DNA of 64,000 nt from contig JUEB01000033.1 in assembly GCA_000802095.1 (NCBI GenBank), positions 434,001 to 498,000 of the forward strand, in the 5' to 3' direction. The first letter of the stretch is position 1; every line of letters begins with the position of its first letter. Of the stretch, positions 33,280 to 42,300 are shown in pieces. Under the pieces are notes generated by a model that saw nothing but the letters and a program-made list of their open reading frames with translations, searched no databases and was not told where the DNA came from. Source of the DNA: Peptococcaceae bacterium BICA1-7. Its GTDB lineage: Bacteria > Bacillota > Desulfotomaculia > Desulfotomaculales > Desulfocucumaceae. Both the position numbers and the translations under genes were made by a program.

Positions 33280-34585
33280 AAAGCCCCCGGCCATAAAAAA
33301 GGAAAACCCGGCGGAGCACACTGTCATAATGCCCGGCAGCCGGTTTAATAAACAGCAGTATATGAATACCCTGATAGAGGATATACGGCTAAATCTCATA
33401 AAGACCCAGGGGGATCTTTTCCTTGAAAACGTGGCCGGGAATATGGACCAGATCACAGGCGTTATAAGGCAATCCCTGGCTGAGACTGCCGGGGAGGCAG
33501 GGAGCGGCCTGGAGGAGGAGATAATCTCAAACCTGGTGGGCCTGGGACCGGTGGACAGGCTCAGAAAAATACCGGGAATCTCGGAAATAATGGTGAACGG
33601 CCCTGACGACGTCTGGATTGACGTTAATGGAAGGCTGGAGAAAACAGACGTCAGGTTTGGGTCTGAGAAAGAGGTCAGGGACCTGCTGGACCGGATAGCC
33701 CAGCGGTGCGGCAGGAAAATAAATATGAGCAATCCCATACTGGATGCCCGGTATGAGAATTTAAGAGTCAATGGGGTAGTCCCCCCGGCCGGTAAAAACA
33801 CGGTCATAACCATCAGGGTAAAGGTGGACGAAGGTCTGTTGACCGCCCGGGGGCTATTGAATAACGGCACCTTCACCCCGGAGATAGAAACCCTGCTGAA
33901 ATATGCGGTGAAGGCAAGGCTTAACATAATAGTGTGCGGGCCGGCAGGGTCGGGGAAAACCGTCCTTTTGAGAATACTTGGAGGATACATACCCCATGAT
34001 GAGAGGATTATTACAATAGAAGATGTGTACGAGCTGGGCCTTGAAAACATTCACCCCCACGTAATACCCCTGGAGGGCAATACCAAATCTGACGTGGCCA
34101 ACATCTATACCCTTACCATAAACTCTCTGCGTATGCGGCCTGAAAGGGTAATTATAGGTGAAATAAGAGGCCCGGAGGCCATTGAGCTTTTAAAGGCCAT
34201 GGGTACCGGCCATGACGGCTCACTGACCAGCCTGCACACAAACTATGCCCGGCAGGAGGTGATTAACCGCCTGCTGGGGGCCATGACCGAGGGCAGCGCC
34301 ATACCGGTGGATGACCTTAAAAGGATGATCGGTGAAACGGTGGACCTTACTGTTTTTATAAAAAAATACAAGGATGGGACCAGGAGGCTCCATATTTCTG
34401 AGGTAACCAACCGCAATAAGGACCGCCTGCCTGACTTTAACGACATATACAGGTATGACTTTGAAAAAGGGAGCTATGTATTTGATAAGCCCCTGACCCC
34501 GGAGCTTTTGTGGAAAATGAGGGACAACCTGATGGGAGAAAAGCTCCCGGGTATTTCGCCTTTCCAGGGAGGTGGCGGTGAATAA
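33260..34585 (+). CDS. tadA: TadA/CpaF-type pilus assembly ATPase of Tad set 2
   Basis: The 441-residue ATPase has Walker A CGPAGSGKTVLLR near residue 230, TIEDVYELGL, SLRMRPERVIIGEIRGPEA and TSLHTNYAR. The N-terminal domain has GLGPVDRLRKIPGISEIMVNGPDDVW, standard for TadA. It hydrolyses ATP to drive pilus assembly. Unlike its set 1 partner it is not fused to a TadZ domain. ATG 33260 is preceded by GGGAGGTG and overlaps the cpaB gene by 20 bases. Confidence 0.93.
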   Translation: MLKSLIKKPPAIKKENPAEHTVIMPGSRFNKQQYMNTLIEDIRLNLIKTQGDLFLENVAGNMDQITGVIRQSLAETAGEAGSGLEEEIISNLVGLGPVDRLRKIPGISEIMVNGPDDVWIDVNGRLEKTDVRFGSEKEVRDLLDRIAQRCGRKINMSNPILDARYENLRVNGVVPPAGKNTVITIRVKVDEGLLTARGLLNNGTFTPEIETLLKYAVKARLNIIVCGPAGSGKTVLLRILGGYIPHDERIITIEDVYELGLENIHPHVIPLEGNTKSDVANIYTLTINSLRMRPERVIIGEIRGPEAIELLKAMGTGHDGSLTSLHTNYARQEVINRLLGAMTEGSAIPVDDLKRMIGETVDLTVFIKKYKDGTRRLHISEVTNRNKDRLPDFNDIYRYDFEKGSYVFDKPLTPELLWKMRDNLMGEKLPGISPFQGGGGE

Positions 34586-35490
34586 TGGAGGTAGTCTTAA
34601 CCACAATATCTGCACTGGGGGCCATAGTTTCCTTTTTTCTGTACAAGAATGCCCATTATTTTAAATCCCGGTATAGCGGCCTCAGAAAACAGCTGCTGGA
34701 AGAGGCCAGAAAAAGGGAGCACTTCTTCCTCACCCCGGGAAGGAAAAAAGGACTGGAATTCAAGCTGTACCGTCTGGGCTATAACATAAGCTCGGCCCAT
34801 TTTTTATCGGCCGCCGGCGGCATATCTTTTTTAACAGGCATTGCGGTGGGATTGGCCATGAATAGCTGGCTGCTGTTTGTGGTGGTGGCAGTGGTGCTTT
34901 TCCTGTTTTTCTATACCAGGGTGCAGCTGGCCTATCAGAATAGAAAGACCCTGATGGACGAGCAGGCCGAGCTGGTGCTGCAGATAGTGGCTGGACTTTA
35001 CAAGTCCAACGGCAAGGATATGATACGGGCCATCCATGATGTGATACCCTCAACCAGGCCTCCCATTAGGGATGAGCTGGACAGGGTGATTATGGACAAT
35101 AATCTGGGCAAACCCCTTAACGAGTGCCTTAAAGAGCTTGCCGAGAAGTCGGACAATCCTGATATAGAGGTATTTGTGGACGGGGTGGTCATGGCCGAGC
35201 TCTTTGGCAGGGAGACCGAGCACGTGGTGGAAAGCACTGCGGAAATAATAAGGAAGAGGATTGAGCTGCGGGAGGATCTGCGTAATGAAACCACCATGCA
35301 GAGATGGATCATATACATATTCCTCCTGGCCCTGCCGGTGGCCTTTACCGCTCTATGGCTTTACTACCCTTCGGCCAGGGAAATACTCACCCACACAATG
35401 CTTGGGCAGGGTCTTATGGCGGCTGTGGTCTGCATTGAATTCGGGGCCTGGTATCTTTCCCGCAAAAGGGGGCTGGTGGATAGCCTATGA
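34585..35490 (+). CDS. tadB: TadB, platform protein of Tad set 2
   Basis: The 301-residue membrane protein has hydrophobic segments near residue 10, at about 72-110 and two at the C-terminus. Between them is a T2SSF domain with LVLQIVAGLYKSNGKDMIRAIHDVIP. Its ATG overlaps the tadA stop codon. It probably pairs with the following TadC. Confidence 0.85.
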   Translation: MEVVLTTISALGAIVSFFLYKNAHYFKSRYSGLRKQLLEEARKREHFFLTPGRKKGLEFKLYRLGYNISSAHFLSAAGGISFLTGIAVGLAMNSWLLFVVVAVVLFLFFYTRVQLAYQNRKTLMDEQAELVLQIVAGLYKSNGKDMIRAIHDVIPSTRPPIRDELDRVIMDNNLGKPLNECLKELAEKSDNPDIEVFVDGVVMAELFGRETEHVVESTAEIIRKRIELREDLRNETTMQRWIIYIFLLALPVAFTALWLYYPSAREILTHTMLGQGLMAAVVCIEFGAWYLSRKRGLVDSL

Positions 35491-36287
35491 ATATTTTAAC
35501 ACCTGAATCTGTGGCGGTAATGTCCGGTGTAACGGCGCTGTCATGGCTTTTAATGTACACCGGGGATATACCGAAGCCGCTCCTGGTGCTGGAGCGCATA
35601 GCCGGTAAGTCAATAAAGCCTGAAAAAATACGGGAAATGGATAAACGCCTGGAGGCTCTTAAAATACCTGTCCCGGCCATGAGCATAGTTACCGCCCAGA
35701 CAGGAATAGTAATAGTGCTGCTCCTCCTGACCATCCCGATCATGTTCAGGTCTCCCCCGGAAGCAGTGCCCCTCTTAATACTGGCTGCCGCAGCACATAA
35801 AAGCTCCGGCTTTGCTCTGGGCAGGCTGGAAAGGAGACGCAGGGAGGACCTGTCCAGAGAATTCCCCAGAATGGTTGACAATGTGAGGATTTTTGCCAGG
35901 GCGTCGGATATTCATACCGCCCTTAAAGCTGTACATTATTCCCTGCGGGGGAGGCTTGCTGAAGAAATGAGAATACTCTCGGTGGATATGGAAATGAACG
36001 ACCTGGAAAAGGCCCTTCATAACTTTTCCCTGCGCTGTGGAATACGACAGGCCTATGATTTTTCCAGTGTTGTTTTACAGGCCGCCTGGTCAGGGATGGA
36101 AGTGGACAGCATATTGTCCAACTACTCAAAAACAGCATACGAAAAGAGGCTGGGAGAGATAAGGAGAAGGATAAAGACCCGGCCTTTATTGATGACTATA
36201 ATACCGGCGGTATTGTTGCTGTCCATAATGCTCCTCTGGCTTATGCCCATATACAGCAGCATAATTAACCAGCTGCGCTCATTTTAG
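35487..36287 (+). CDS. tadC: TadC, platform protein of Tad set 2
   Basis: The 266-residue protein has a hydrophobic region at about residues 66-100 (IVIVLLLLTIPIMF), a T2SSF domain with FPRMVDNVRIFARASDIHTALKA and a C-terminal hydrophobic helix. It starts with an ATG that overlaps the tadB stop (ATGA). Its order after tadB is the standard Tad arrangement. Confidence 0.8.
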   Translation: MNILTPESVAVMSGVTALSWLLMYTGDIPKPLLVLERIAGKSIKPEKIREMDKRLEALKIPVPAMSIVTAQTGIVIVLLLLTIPIMFRSPPEAVPLLILAAAAHKSSGFALGRLERRRREDLSREFPRMVDNVRIFARASDIHTALKAVHYSLRGRLAEEMRILSVDMEMNDLEKALHNFSLRCGIRQAYDFSSVVLQAAWSGMEVDSILSNYSKTAYEKRLGEIRRRIKTRPLLMTIIPAVLLLSIMLLWLMPIYSSIINQLRSF

Positions 36288-36303
36288 TAAATGGAGGTTA
36301 TTC

Positions 36304-36519
36304 ATGATGATTAATAAGGTAAAAAGCCTGGCCCTGGGGATTCACCGGGACCAGAGAGGTCAGGGTGTGATGGAGTATTTTATAGTAATAGTGACCGTAG
36401 CTCTGATAGCGTCATTTTATCTCACCAACCTGTCCAGTGAGGGGATCGGGCCCAAGTTTAACGAGCTGACCAACAAGGTTAAAAACATCAAGCTGCCGGA
36501 TATGGGCATAAATGGATAG
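36304..36519 (+). CDS. flp: Flp-type pilin of set 2
   Basis: The 71-residue prepilin has the processing motif RGQGVMEYFIVIV (Gly, then Glu at +5, Tyr at +6), one hydrophobic helix and a soluble C-terminal tail. The ATG follows AATGGAGG; a second ATG one codon later is possible. It lies 16 bases after tadC. Confidence 0.88.
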   Translation: MMINKVKSLALGIHRDQRGQGVMEYFIVIVTVALIASFYLTNLSSEGIGPKFNELTNKVKNIKLPDMGING

Positions 36520-36530
36520 GGGTGAGCCGC

Positions 36531-36704
36531 ATGAAAATATTAAAAATGCTGCATGAAGACCAGGGGGGCCAGACATTTTTTGAAATTTTGCTGGCCCTGG
36601 CCATTGTGTCACTGCCCATAGCGGTGGTCATGGGCGGGCTGGGTGATGCCCTGGCGGATGTGGCCAGAGATTTAAAGGATGACGTGGGGCAGGTTGGCGA
36701 CTGA
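36531..36704 (+). CDS. Short pilin- or TadE-like protein
   Basis: The 57-residue protein has a leader with DQGGQTFFEILLAL (Gly then Glu at +5, Ile instead of Tyr at +6), a hydrophobic helix and a charged tail DVARDLKDDVGQ. The start motif is nearly the same as in the next gene (DQGGQTFFELLFAL). It could be a minor pilin. ATG 36531 follows AGGGGTGAG. It ends at the base where the next gene begins. Confidence 0.75.
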   Translation: MKILKMLHEDQGGQTFFEILLALAIVSLPIAVVMGGLGDALADVARDLKDDVGQVGD

Positions 36705-37189
36705 TGTTAAAAAAATTATATAAAGACCAGGGGGGGCAGACTTTTTTTGAGCTCTTGTTTGCCCTTCCCTTTATTTTCTTTATGCTATACCTTTCCTTTG
36801 AGTTCGGAGCTATGCTCTATAATAAGGCCATAATAAACTATTCCTCCGGGGTAGCTGCGGTAAGAGCCGCAACCAATGGACAATTTACCACCGATATCCG
36901 CCGGAGTCAGGCAGATTTTATTGAGAACTGGACCATCGGGGGAAAGGACTATGGCTACGTGGTCACTGAAGAAAACGGGCCTTCAGAGCCCTCGGAAGAT
37001 ACTGTTTATATCTACGGGACGGACAGTAACGATACCATCCAGAGAGGAAGCAACATATCCGGCTATGTTATATATCCCATAAAATTTAAAATACCGCTGT
37101 TTGATAAACTGGGGACTGCCGTGGTAGAAGATAGCCCGCTGATCATGAAATCCCACTTTGACATCCCCAGTGAGGTGTTTTTTGAATGA
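36704..37189 (+). CDS. tadE: TadE-like pseudopilin of set 2
   Basis: The 161-residue protein has the leader motif GGQTFFELLFALP, one hydrophobic helix, then FEFGAMLYNKAIINYSSGVAAVRAA, the TadE-type follow-on, and a beta-rich C-terminal domain. The ATG overlaps the stop of the previous gene (TGATG) and its end overlaps the next gene. Confidence 0.82.
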   Translation: MLKKLYKDQGGQTFFELLFALPFIFFMLYLSFEFGAMLYNKAIINYSSGVAAVRAATNGQFTTDIRRSQADFIENWTIGGKDYGYVVTEENGPSEPSEDTVYIYGTDSNDTIQRGSNISGYVIYPIKFKIPLFDKLGTAVVEDSPLIMKSHFDIPSEVFFE

Positions 37190-37722
37190 AATTTTTAAAG
37201 GATCAGCGCGGAGGGGTGGTTTTGTTTATTGCCCTGCTGTCGGTCCCTTTCCTGATGGCGGTCATGGTGCTAACCTTTGATGTGGGGAATGTGGTTGTTA
37301 ATAAATCAGAGGTTAAGTCCAAGCTGGCCCTGGCCTTAAGAGCCGCGGCCGGCCAGTATGATGAAGACTTGCTGAGTGACCCGGTAAACCCCAGGGCTGT
37401 AGTTGATGAGGCCAGGGCAGAGGTAAAATTCCATGAGTACCTGAAGAAAAATCTTAATTTAGACCATTCCTATAACCCGTTGGAGGGATCATTCGTCGCC
37501 GGAAGAGTGGAAGTGGTATATTTTAAAGTGGTATCGGACGGGGATCTGCCCTTTACATACGGATACAATGGGTACTCAGAGACAGTTGACAGATCCGGGG
37601 TGGTGGGGATCATCCGGTTCCCGGTTAAGTCCAGTCCCTTTGCCGCAGTGGCCGGCCAGGAGGAAAAAAGCTACATGTATGTTCACTCTACGGTGGTTAC
37701 CGAGCTTATCAATAACATCTAA
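37186..37722 (+). CDS. TadG-like pseudopilin of set 2
   Basis: The 178-residue protein starts KFLKDQRGGVVLFIALLSVP, a TadG-type leader without Glu at +5. Next come DVGNVVVNKSEVKSKLALALRAAAGQ and a soluble domain. It ends Tad set 2 and is followed by a terminator. The ATG overlaps the tadE stop codon. Confidence 0.78.
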   Translation: MKFLKDQRGGVVLFIALLSVPFLMAVMVLTFDVGNVVVNKSEVKSKLALALRAAAGQYDEDLLSDPVNPRAVVDEARAEVKFHEYLKKNLNLDHSYNPLEGSFVAGRVEVVYFKVVSDGDLPFTYGYNGYSETVDRSGVVGIIRFPVKSSPFAAVAGQEEKSYMYVHSTVVTELINNI

Positions 37723-37735
37723 AAAACACTAACTT

Positions 37736-37766
37736 AGCCCCCCTTTTAGGGGGCCTTATTTTTTAA
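37736..37766 (+). terminator. Terminator of Tad set 2
   Basis: A C-rich/G-rich stem (37738-37743 with 37749-37753, loop TTTTA) is followed by a T-rich tract. Confidence 0.8.
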
Positions 37767-37799
37767 TAGAAACTATATTGGTGTTAGGGAGGTTTTATA

Positions 37800-38921
37800 A
37801 TGAAAATCAGATATTTATTCAACTTTGTAGGATTTGTTTTAGGATGTATTTTGTTGATGGCTGTGCCTGCAAAATCTGAAGCTCTTGAACGGACTGTAAA
37901 TACTCCTGTCAGTTGGCCTACTGATATAAGTTCTGCTTCGGTAGAAGGATATAATGTTCAGCATTATATCTATCAGAGTTTTCCTTGCTCAATTAATGGT
38001 TCACGCATATCTTATACTCTTCCAGACGATGGTTGTACATGGAGGGTTACTATTAGAGCTTCGCTTGTATGGGCTTTTGATGGTTCATCAGGTTATGGGG
38101 AGTATTTTGCCTCTGAAACTGTTACCACTAGTGGCAGTTTCACTGGATATTCTTTAAAAACTGCAACAGATGCGGCTAATAACGCAAATACAGCAGCCGG
38201 ACAGGCCAGAACTGCTGCTAATAATTCCAGTACGGCGGCCACCAACGCTGCTACCGCCGCCAATAATGCCAGTACAGCCGCCACCAACGCTGCCACCGCA
38301 GCCAATAACTCCGTTACCGTTGCCACCCAGGCCCGGGATGCGGCAAACAGTGCCAAGACTTCTGCAGATAATGCGGCTACGGTGGCCGGCACAGCCAGTG
38401 CCAATGCCCTGAATGCTTATAATGAGGCAGTGGTTATCAACAACAAATTGGATGGCCTTACAACAGAAGTAAGCGCTCTGGATACTTCCGAAATTGTTAC
38501 AGCAGTGAAAGACCCCAACGGCAACACCATTAATGCAGTAAGAGACACCAGCGGTACAGTTCTGGATGCGTCGAGGACCGCAAGGGATGCTTCACAGGAG
38601 GCTTTAACAAAGATTGATACCCTTCAGACAATGGTGAACAACTATATGTCAGCGGACACGAGCCCACCTGTTGTCAGTCTGAGCACTGTCTCCGGCGCCA
38701 GGGCCACCAGCGGCAGTTCTATCCTGGCAATGGTGGATGTGTCGGATAACCTGAGCAACACGTTTGAGTATAGTCTCAATGGGATTGATTATCTTTCGCT
38801 CTCTGTAGACGGGATAATAACCCTTCCAGTAAATTCATCGGGGACCAATACAATTACAGTCTGGGTTAAGGATGAGGCGGGAAATACGTCGCGGAAGTCA
38901 ATTACTATAAGAAAGTTTTAA
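37800..38921 (+). CDS. Secreted fibre-like protein 1 with Ala/Asn-rich repeats
   Basis: The 373-residue precursor has a signal peptide, a beta-rich N-terminal head (about 30-115), then imperfect repeats of the type AATNAATAANN and QARTAANNSS, and AVRDTSGTVLDASRTA modules that form likely coiled coil. The C-terminal domain has DTSPPVVSLSTVSGARATSGSS and VWVKDEAGNTSRKSITIR, an Ig-like or bacterial surface beta domain. The head/shaft/tail layout resembles fibres or adhesins. It is the first of three paralogues. The ATG follows TAGGGAGG. Function is inferred. Confidence 0.7.
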   Translation: MKIRYLFNFVGFVLGCILLMAVPAKSEALERTVNTPVSWPTDISSASVEGYNVQHYIYQSFPCSINGSRISYTLPDDGCTWRVTIRASLVWAFDGSSGYGEYFASETVTTSGSFTGYSLKTATDAANNANTAAGQARTAANNSSTAATNAATAANNASTAATNAATAANNSVTVATQARDAANSAKTSADNAATVAGTASANALNAYNEAVVINNKLDGLTTEVSALDTSEIVTAVKDPNGNTINAVRDTSGTVLDASRTARDASQEALTKIDTLQTMVNNYMSADTSPPVVSLSTVSGARATSGSSILAMVDVSDNLSNTFEYSLNGIDYLSLSVDGIITLPVNSSGTNTITVWVKDEAGNTSRKSITIRKF

Positions 38922-39016
38922 AAGTAGGGTGCAAGAATAATCTTTTTCATTAAAAAAAGCAGCGGGCAGTGACCGGACAGCAAATCTGCCTTTGATAACT
39001 TAAAGGAGGAGATTTA

Positions 39017-40222
39017 ATGAATAAAAAAGTGATTCTAATTGTTGTATTAGCAATGGTTTTAATGGCAAGTCCAGTTTTTGCATCAGTGCAAATAGATTAC
39101 ACAGGTGGGGGTACCATTTATCATTTATTTACGGATAGATGGTCTGAGGTGCACAGATTCCCTGCCAGCGATGTTTTAACGAGAATAACCTTTACTCCAA
39201 GGGATACCGGAGGGAGTTTTGAAGATCGTTATCCATATGCCTTTAGAGTTAAATCAGGCGGAACTCAAATTGGAAGTACAATCTATGTAGAATTAAGTCA
39301 ATCTGGGACAGTTGCTTTTGCGCCTTGCTCAAATATAAGTGTAGAGGCTCAGATTTGTAGTGGTCATAACTCTAGCTGGACAATGACTGTGGATATGATT
39401 TTAACAAAAGTTGGTTATATAGCTGATATAGGGGATATACAACCAGCAATAAATGCAGCAAATGCAGCAAAAACATCCGCAGACATCAGTGCAGCGCAGG
39501 CATCCGCATCATTAAATGCAGTTAGTAATGTAAGCGGTAACACGGTTTCAGCAGTAAGGGATGCCAGCGGAACTGTGCTATCCGAGGCGCGGCAGGCAAA
39601 AACAAATTCGCAAATTGCTAGTACGAATTCCTCCCAGGCCAGTACAAACGCCCAGAACGCATATAATACGGCCCAGACGGTGAATACAAAGGTTGATTCT
39701 CTTACAGCTGCAGTTAATCAAATTAACACATCGATCATAGGCGTAAATGATGATAACACACTTGTATCAGCCGTAAGAGACCCTGGCGGGACAGTGCTTT
39801 CAGTTTCAAAGGATACCCAGGGGGCCGTAGAGGATTTAAATGGAAACACCATTACTGCCATTAGAGACAGCAACGGCACGGTGCTGGATGCCTCAAGGAG
39901 TGCCAATGAAAAGATAGATACTCTCCAAACGACAGTAAATAATTACATGTCCTCAGACACCTCACCCCCTGTCATAAAATTGAATACTGTCTCCGGAGCC
40001 AGGGCCACCAGCGGCAGTTCAATAAAGATTATAGTAAGTGCCTCTGATAACATCAGCAGCAATTTTTCATACAGCCTGGACGATACAACCTACCAGCCCT
40101 TACCTGTTGATAGAATTATTACGGTCCCCTTAATTGGGTTTGGTTCCATTCCAATCAATATCTGGGTTAAGGATGAAGCTGGAAATATAGGTATGGATTG
40201 CATTGTTATTAGAAGAATCTGA
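39017..40222 (+). CDS. Secreted fibre-like protein 2
   Basis: The 401-residue precursor has a signal peptide ending SPVFA and a different N-terminal head from protein 1. The shaft shares VSGNTVSAVRDASGTVLSEARQAK, IASTNSSQASTNAQNAYNTA and NKVDSLTAAV-like modules, and the C-terminal Ig-like domain has DTSPPVIKLNTVSGARATSG. So heads differ while shaft and tail are common. The ATG follows AAAGGAGGAG. It lies 95 bases after protein 1. Confidence 0.7.
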   Translation: MNKKVILIVVLAMVLMASPVFASVQIDYTGGGTIYHLFTDRWSEVHRFPASDVLTRITFTPRDTGGSFEDRYPYAFRVKSGGTQIGSTIYVELSQSGTVAFAPCSNISVEAQICSGHNSSWTMTVDMILTKVGYIADIGDIQPAINAANAAKTSADISAAQASASLNAVSNVSGNTVSAVRDASGTVLSEARQAKTNSQIASTNSSQASTNAQNAYNTAQTVNTKVDSLTAAVNQINTSIIGVNDDNTLVSAVRDPGGTVLSVSKDTQGAVEDLNGNTITAIRDSNGTVLDASRSANEKIDTLQTTVNNYMSSDTSPPVIKLNTVSGARATSGSSIKIIVSASDNISSNFSYSLDDTTYQPLPVDRIITVPLIGFGSIPINIWVKDEAGNIGMDCIVIRRI

Positions 40223-40283
40223 GACAGCAGTATAAAAACAGGTTGAGTGTTTTCCATGAGGAGAATTATCGGAGGTGGTTTTA

Positions 40284-41492
40284 ATGATAAGAAAACTTTG
40301 TTTGCTATGCTTTTTAAGGAAGCTGATTATTTTACACATTTGTCTTATTGCGTTTATCTGTTTGCCCACAATATCTCAAGCTGCGACATACTCATACGAT
40401 ACAGGGATAATTGCTTATGAATTATTTGAATATAATAATCCCTTATCTGTACAAATTACAGGTTTTAATAGAACTAATGCAGTGACACAGGCACTGGCAT
40501 ACAGTTTAAGTACATATAATGCTGGCGGTGAAAAATGGCGGATAAATTATGTGGTACCAGATGACGGCAGTACCTGGAATGTGACAGGAGTAATTACCAG
40601 CTATTATATTAGGCAATATGATGGTATATCAGCCGGGTCTTATGGTCTTTTGGGTATCGGTAATTCTACATTTACTGCTACGCATACTACTGGAGGTACA
40701 TATGTCGGGGCTTCAATTGGCGCGGCAACAACTGCGGCCAATACTGCAGCCAATAACGCCGGAGCAGCGGCAGCTAACTCTTTAAACGCTTATAACGCTG
40801 TATCCAGCGCCAACGGCAATGCTATTACTGCCGTAAGGGACGGGAGTGGAACTGTACTCTCTGAGGCCCGGCAGGCCAAAACAAACTCACAGAATGCATA
40901 CAATACAGCGCAGACGGTTAATACAAAGGTTGACGCGCTCACGGCTGCTGTTAATGATATCAACACATCAATTACCGGAGTAAACGATGATAACTCGTTA
41001 ATTGTCTCGGCTGTAAGGGACCCGAACGGGACGGTGCTGGATATTTCCAAAGACGCTTACGGGGCCGTGGAGGACGCTAACGGCAACACCATTAATGCAG
41101 TAAGGGACACCAGCGGAACTGTTTTAGAGGCATCACGCTCAGCATATAACGAGGCCAATACCGCAAACACAAAAATAGATAACCTCCAGACCACTGTGAA
41201 CAATATACAGAATACTCTCGGGAGCGACACTACCTCCCCGGTGGTAAAGATAAGGACTGCTTCAGGGGCTGCCGCTACCTCCGGCAATACAATAAGGGTA
41301 GTGGTAAGCGCCAGTGATAATGTGAGCACAGAATTTGATTATAGTCTGGATGGGACCGGTTATCAGCCTCTGCCTAGTGACGGGGTTATACTCATGCCTG
41401 TAGATTCACCCGGACCGAATCTTATAACAGTATGGGTAAAGGATGAAGCCGGAAATATTGGCAGAGAATCAATAACAATAAGAAAGCTTTAA
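40284..41492 (+). CDS. Secreted fibre-like protein 3
   Basis: The 402-residue precursor has a long hydrophobic leader ending ISQAA, a third type of head, the same VRDGSGTVLSEARQAK and NTKVDALTAAVNDINTSITG modules, and the C-terminal VWVKDEAGNIGRESITIRK. ATG 40284 follows CGGAGGTGG; the frame upstream begins inside that site. A short terminator at 41507 closes the group of three. Confidence 0.7.
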   Translation: MIRKLCLLCFLRKLIILHICLIAFICLPTISQAATYSYDTGIIAYELFEYNNPLSVQITGFNRTNAVTQALAYSLSTYNAGGEKWRINYVVPDDGSTWNVTGVITSYYIRQYDGISAGSYGLLGIGNSTFTATHTTGGTYVGASIGAATTAANTAANNAGAAAANSLNAYNAVSSANGNAITAVRDGSGTVLSEARQAKTNSQNAYNTAQTVNTKVDALTAAVNDINTSITGVNDDNSLIVSAVRDPNGTVLDISKDAYGAVEDANGNTINAVRDTSGTVLEASRSAYNEANTANTKIDNLQTTVNNIQNTLGSDTTSPVVKIRTASGAAATSGNTIRVVVSASDNVSTEFDYSLDGTGYQPLPSDGVILMPVDSPGPNLITVWVKDEAGNIGRESITIRKL

Positions 41493-41506
41493 AGAACTTT
41501 GTTGAT

Positions 41507-41530
41507 CCGGATAATCCGGGTTTTTCTTTT
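41507..41530 (+). terminator. Terminator after the fibre-like genes
   Basis: A 5-bp stem CCGGA/TCCGG with a TAA loop is followed by a run of T. Short but well placed. Confidence 0.55.
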
Positions 41531-41548
41531 TATAGAGGGGGTTTTTGG

Positions 41549-42286
41549 ATGATTAAAAAGACTTTGGCACTATTAACCATATCAGCATTATTGGCACTGT
41601 CCGGGTGTGCTAACGCAAAAACCGGCCTGACGGAGCCTGCCAGGGTGGCTGAGACGTATATAAATGCCTCGACAGCGCTTAAATGGGATGTGGTTGACGG
41701 TATATTGTGCGGCGAGGCCCTGGTGGATGCGAGAAAGAATCGGGCAAGGGTTACAAGATCAGAAGAAGTTATAGCAATTAAAACCAAATCCATTTTTATT
41801 ACAGGGGAAATTGCCGAGGTTGAGGCCGATGTTTCAAAAAAAGCCACTTATGGGGCAGACCGGGAGGCCTACAGGTTCAGTCTGCAAAAACAGGGCGATA
41901 GCTGGAAGATATATAACTGCCAATATGGTGAGTACCAGCACGGGGAATTAAAACCGGGCCCTTTGCCGGCCGGAGTGGACGGGGTGGTAAGGGAGTACAT
42001 TGAGCTGCCGGCTGCTAAAAAGCAGGAGAGCTCCGCCCGTTTCCTGGCGGGAAGGCTGCTAAAGATATCGGCTGCCCAGGGTCAACTTCCCCAGGTATCG
42101 GAGGGGGAGGTTAAGCAGGCGGTTAAAAACATAACCTGCCTGGGCGCCGCAGACGATTATGCCATTGTTCAGGCTGACTATTATATTTCCCGGGAGGAAA
42201 AGACCTACCCGGCCACGGCTATAATTGATCTGGCTGCCGTGGAGGGAGTCTGGAGAATTGTAAGGCTCAATATCAGCAAAATATAG
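41549..42286 (+). CDS. Lipoprotein of unknown function
   Basis: The 245-residue precursor has a lipobox LSGC after a typical signal. The mature part has two similar NTF2-like (alpha plus beta) sections: AETYINASTALKWDVVDGIL... and later ADDYAIVQADYYISREEKTY. That fold is common in periplasmic or outer-face lipoproteins. It lies between the fibre genes and a large secreted protein, with an ATG after AGAGGGGG. Confidence 0.65.
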   Translation: MIKKTLALLTISALLALSGCANAKTGLTEPARVAETYINASTALKWDVVDGILCGEALVDARKNRARVTRSEEVIAIKTKSIFITGEIAEVEADVSKKATYGADREAYRFSLQKQGDSWKIYNCQYGEYQHGELKPGPLPAGVDGVVREYIELPAAKKQESSARFLAGRLLKISAAQGQLPQVSEGEVKQAVKNITCLGAADDYAIVQADYYISREEKTYPATAIIDLAAVEGVWRIVRLNISKI

Positions 42287-42300
42287 GGGGTTATGGAACC

